A stretch of 7,592 nt of DNA from the NCBI GenBank assembly GCA_020845695.1, contig JADLFG010000068.1:1-7592 (forward strand), written 5' to 3'. This DNA comes from Thermoleophilia bacterium (GTDB lineage Bacteria > Actinomycetota > Thermoleophilia > Gaiellales > Gaiellaceae). The notes under the pieces are model-generated. The model was not told the DNA's origin and made no database searches. It saw only the letters and a program-made list of their open reading frames with translations. Below, piece after piece: positions 5,323-7,592 of this stretch. Numbering within the stretch: position 1 is the stretch's first letter; each line of letters opens with the position of its first letter. Position numbers and translations under genes: made by a program.

Positions 5323-5892
5323 GTGCCACTGCCCCAGCCCGAGCTGTCGACTCTCCGCAAGGCGCAGAAAGGTGACGCGCGGGCGTTCGCCGAGCTCGTG
5401 TCGGCGTACGAGCGGCCGGTCTTCAACTACGTGCTGCGCACGGTCGGCGATCGCACGCTCGCCGAGGACCTCACTCAGGACGTCTTCCTGCGGGTCTACA
5501 ACGGGCTCCCGGGGTTCTCGCTCCGCTGCCGGTTCACCACCTGGGTGTTCCAGATCGCGAAGAACCGGGTGCTCGACGAGCTGCGCGCCCGCGAGCGCCG
5601 CCCGGTCCCCGACGCCCTCGACGACACGACGGTGCTCGAGGCGGTCGACGCGCCTCCCGAGCGGGTGGAGATGATCGACGCCGTCTGGCGCGCGGTCGGC
5701 GGGCTCAACCCCGACCTGAAGCTCGCGCTGCTCCTACGCGACGTCGTCGGCCTCTCCTACGCGGAGATCGCCGACTCGCTCGAGATCACCCTCGCCACCG
5801 TGAAGTGGCGGATCTTCAAGGCGCGTGAGGAGGTCCAGCTCACGCTCGCCCGCGAGGGGATCGACGGGTGCTCGCGGCTCGCGAGCCTGTAG
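5323..5892 (+). CDS. ECF-family RNA polymerase sigma factor
   Basis: The 189-residue product has the compact two-domain layout of an extracytoplasmic-function sigma factor. Sigma region 2 spans about residues 13-90: AQKGDARAFAELV, then AEDLTQDVFLRVY (core RNA polymerase contact), then FTTWVFQIAKNRVLDELRAR (the -10 recognition helix). After a charged linker, region 4 covers about 113-172, with ALLLRDVVGLSYAEIADSLE and the recognition helix ITLATVKWRIFKAREEV. It ends in a short tail with one cysteine and no anti-sigma or sensor domain. The GTG at 5323 is the most upstream sensible start and gives a normal N terminus, although it lacks a Shine-Dalgarno sequence. ECF genes commonly sit next to an anti-sigma gene. 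None is present here, because the next gene is convergent and begins to overlap within a few bases. The signal and ECF subgroup cannot be told from this window. Confidence 0.92.
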   Translation: MPLPQPELSTLRKAQKGDARAFAELVSAYERPVFNYVLRTVGDRTLAEDLTQDVFLRVYNGLPGFSLRCRFTTWVFQIAKNRVLDELRARERRPVPDALDDTTVLEAVDAPPERVEMIDAVWRAVGGLNPDLKLALLLRDVVGLSYAEIADSLEITLATVKWRIFKAREEVQLTLAREGIDGCSRLASL

Positions 5893-5895
5893 CGC

Positions 5896-6624
5896 TCAGG
5901 CGCCCTCGGCGAGACGCGCGGCGAGGCTCTCCGGGAGACCGGCCGCACGGATTCCGCTCTGTGTCCGCTCGACGTCATACCCGGTCCGCCGGAACGTCGC
6001 GGTGGCGGACCCGAGGTCGAGGAGTAGCCAGGCTGCGCGCGGGTCACCGTCACGCGGCTGGCCGACCGAGCCCGGGTTGAGCAGCCAGCGCCCGTCCGCG
6101 AGCGCGACCGAGGTCCCCTCCGGTGCGAGCCCGCCGTGGAGGTCGGGCGAGAGCCCGATCGCGAGCGCCAGGTGGCTGTGGCCGACGAGGATCAGCGGGC
6201 TCGGGTCCTCGGCGAACGCGGCGGCGGCAGCGTCCGACGAGACGACGTACTCCCAGACCGGGTCGCGCGGGCTGCCGTGGTAGAGGCCGACGCCGGGCTC
6301 GGATCGTCCCGGCTCGAGCGCCTCGAGAAAGCGGCGGTCACAGGCGGTGAGGCGCTCCGCCGTCCACCGTGCGACCGCGGCGGCTTCGGGGCTGAACGTC
6401 GCCTCGACGTCGATCAGGCCGAGCGCCCCCAGGTCGTGGTTTCCGGACAGGCAGACGGCCGCACGCCGTTCGACGAGCTCGCGGCAGGAGCTAGGCTCAG
6501 GTCCATAGCCGACGATGTCGCCAAGGCACCAGATCGCGTCGGGCGCCTCACGGTCGACCGCCTCGAGGACGGCCTCGAGCGCGGCGAGGTTCGCGTGGAC
6601 GTCGGAGATCACCGCAACGCGCAT
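5896..6624 (-). CDS. Calcineurin-like metallophosphoesterase (YfcE/MJ0936 type)
   Basis: The 242-residue minus-strand protein carries the full dimetal phosphoesterase motif set. SDVHAN holds Asp8 and His10, LGDIVGYGP holds Asp36, SGNHDLG holds Asn62 and His63, YHGSPRD holds His116, and VGHSHLA holds His149 and His151. LLNPGSVGQPRDGDPRAAW at 181-199 is the characteristic C-terminal block of the small YfcE/MJ0936-like group (Metallophos_2). Members hydrolyse phosphodiesters in vitro, and the physiological substrate here is unknown. The ATG at 6624 places MRVAVISDVH exactly at the usual N terminus. The frame stays open much further upstream, but that part is a low-complexity antisense reading of the protease gene. 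The stop lies 3 nt from the sigma factor stop, in a tail-to-tail arrangement with no room for terminators. No Shine-Dalgarno sequence precedes the start. Confidence 0.93.
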   Translation of the reverse strand: MRVAVISDVHANLAALEAVLEAVDREAPDAIWCLGDIVGYGPEPSSCRELVERRAAVCLSGNHDLGALGLIDVEATFSPEAAAVARWTAERLTACDRRFLEALEPGRSEPGVGLYHGSPRDPVWEYVVSSDAAAAAFAEDPSPLILVGHSHLALAIGLSPDLHGGLAPEGTSVALADGRWLLNPGSVGQPRDGDPRAAWLLLDLGSATATFRRTGYDVERTQSGIRAAGLPESLAARLAEGA

Positions 6625-7592
6625 CGGCGCCGCACGATAGCGCGGGCGCTCGCCCTGGCGGCGCTCGCCGCGGGCTGGGCGGTCGCGGCGGCACTGCTGC
6701 TGCGAACGCAGGTGCCCGGGCTCGAGCTCGAGCGGCTCGACCCGTCGGCCGTGCTCCCCGCCGACGAGCTCGCCCGCGCCGAGCGTTACCGCGGCGGCCT
6801 CCGGTGGCTCTGGGTCGCAACGGTGCTCGTCCAGCTCGCCACGCTCGTGCTGCTCGTCAGGTGGGGCCGTCCGCTCGCAGCCGTCGCGGGGAGGGTCACC
6901 CGGGGGCGGGCCCGGACGGGCCTCGTCGTGGCGCTCCTGGTCGCGGTCGCCGTCTGGGCGGCGGCGCTCGTCCCGCAGGCGGTCGCCCACTGGTGGACGC
7001 GCCGGTACGGGCTCGCGGTCGAGGGATACGGAGGCTGGCTCGAGGGCCGGGCCGTCGGCCTCGTGATCCTCGCCGGGCTCGCCGGGCTCGCCGTCTGGGG
7101 CAGCCTGCTGCTCGCGCCTCGCTTCGGCCGGCGCTGGTGGATCCCGGCCTCGACCGGTCTCGCGCTCCTCGGGCTCGTCGTCGTGGGGCTCCAGCCGGTC
7201 GTCGAGCGCCTGTCGACGGGAACGACGCCGCTCCCGGCCGGCGGGCTCGCCACTGCGATCGTCGCGACCGGTGAGCGGCTCGGGGTCGACGTGGGCACGG
7301 TCGCCGTGGCGAAGGTAAGCGCCCGGACGACCGCGCCGAACGCCCGCGTGACCGGGCTCGGTCCGACCCGTCGGGTCGTGCTCGACGACACGCTGCTCGA
7401 TGGACGCTTCACCGGGGCGGAGATCAGGGCGGTCGCGGCGCACGAGGTCGCGCACGTGGCCCGCCGCCACGTCTTCAAGGGCGTCGCCTGGTTCGCGCTG
7501 CTCGTCGTTCCGGGAACGGCCATCCTCGCGTGGCTCGTCGGGCGCCGGGGCGATCCCGGAGGCGGCGGCGGACCGGCTCTCGTCCCGTTTGC
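6595..7592 (+). CDS. M48-family membrane zinc protease (Ste24/CAAX-protease-like), 3' end outside the window
   Basis: An open frame runs to the window edge, giving 332 residues from the proposed GTG. The zinc-binding HEVAH is at 283-287 within AVAAHEVAHVARRHVFKG, and the preceding block TGLGPTRRVVLDDTLL (253-268) is the classic Ste24/M48 lead-in. AHWWTRRYGLAVEGYGGWL (131-149) matches the conserved M48 N-terminal domain. Hydrophobic helices near 15-36, 70-89, 109-127, 152-174, 183-199 and 297-314 indicate an inner-membrane protein. The third zinc ligand, a glutamate expected downstream, is outside the window. The start is uncertain. GTG 6595 has GAGG at 6586-6589 with 5-nt spacing, but it overlaps the divergent phosphoesterase start by 30 nt. 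No other good start exists before the first membrane helix, and the next in-frame GTG at 6712 would delete that helix. The substrate is unknown; Ste24-like bacterial proteases are generally linked to membrane protein turnover. Confidence 0.88.
   Translation, partial: MDVGDHRNAHRRRTIARALALAALAAGWAVAAALLLRTQVPGLELERLDPSAVLPADELARAERYRGGLRWLWVATVLVQLATLVLLVRWGRPLAAVAGRVTRGRARTGLVVALLVAVAVWAAALVPQAVAHWWTRRYGLAVEGYGGWLEGRAVGLVILAGLAGLAVWGSLLLAPRFGRRWWIPASTGLALLGLVVVGLQPVVERLSTGTTPLPAGGLATAIVATGERLGVDVGTVAVAKVSARTTAPNARVTGLGPTRRVVLDDTLLDGRFTGAEIRAVAAHEVAHVARRHVFKGVAWFALLVVPGTAILAWLVGRRGDPGGGGGPALVPF
6634..6639 (-). promoter_or_regulatory. Possible -10 element of the phosphoesterase gene
   Basis: On the minus strand TATCGT, matching TANNNT, ends 9 nt before the ATG at 6624. 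This would give a leaderless or nearly leaderless transcript, which fits the absence of a Shine-Dalgarno sequence. No -35 hexamer is recognisable at the expected distance. The site lies inside the coding region of the divergent protease gene. Confidence 0.25.

Noticed and set aside
5896..7470. A 524-codon minus-strand frame that would extend the phosphoesterase N-terminally by about 280 residues
   Set aside because: The extra part is Asp/Arg/Pro/Gly-rich low complexity and is the antisense of the M48 protease frame. The enzyme's family N terminus is exactly at 6624.

Overview
The window is very GC-rich, non-mobile chromosomal DNA with compact, mostly co-directional genes. The order whiA – gap – pgk – tpiA is a classic actinobacterial arrangement. 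The extreme GC content, the frequent GTG/ATG starts with weak Shine-Dalgarno sequences, and gpmI placed directly after tpiA suggest a deep-branching actinobacterium, perhaps of Thermoleophilia/Gaiellales type. The phylum-level call is well supported by gene order. The class-level call is inference.

Layout. Positions 1-198 are the 3' end of whiA, a sporulation/cell-division regulator family. Positions 199-894 contain no convincing gene. This stretch is low-complexity GC-rich DNA with three kinds of direct repeat, ending in a plausible promoter, a structured leader and a good ribosome binding site for gap. Positions 895-5214 are a tight operon of four glycolytic genes: gap (GAPDH), pgk (phosphoglycerate kinase), tpiA (triosephosphate isomerase) and gpmI (cofactor-independent phosphoglycerate mutase). 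The intergenic gaps are 16 nt and 9 nt, followed by a 4-nt overlap, so co-transcription and translational coupling are likely. Together the four enzymes interconvert dihydroxyacetone phosphate and 2-phosphoglycerate, the reversible middle section of glycolysis and gluconeogenesis.

Positions 5323-5892 encode a small ECF-type sigma factor with no anti-sigma gene beside it. Its stop codon lies 3 nt from the stop codon of a convergent metallophosphoesterase of the YfcE/MJ0936-like type (minus strand, 5896-6624). Diverging from that gene, and probably overlapping its first codons, is the 5' part of a membrane zinc protease of the M48/Ste24 family (6595 to the window end).

The most unusual observations are: a phosphoglycerate kinase about 30 residues shorter than usual, with one gap falling on a nucleotide-site segment; the repeat-rich 700-nt spacer between whiA and gap, where these genes are often close; the apparent 30-nt overlap of divergent start regions between the phosphoesterase and protease genes; and two genes with a -10-like hexamer exactly 9 nt from a start codon and no Shine-Dalgarno sequence. 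I see no phage, transposon, CRISPR array, tRNA or rRNA. I did not find a convincing new multi-gene system here.
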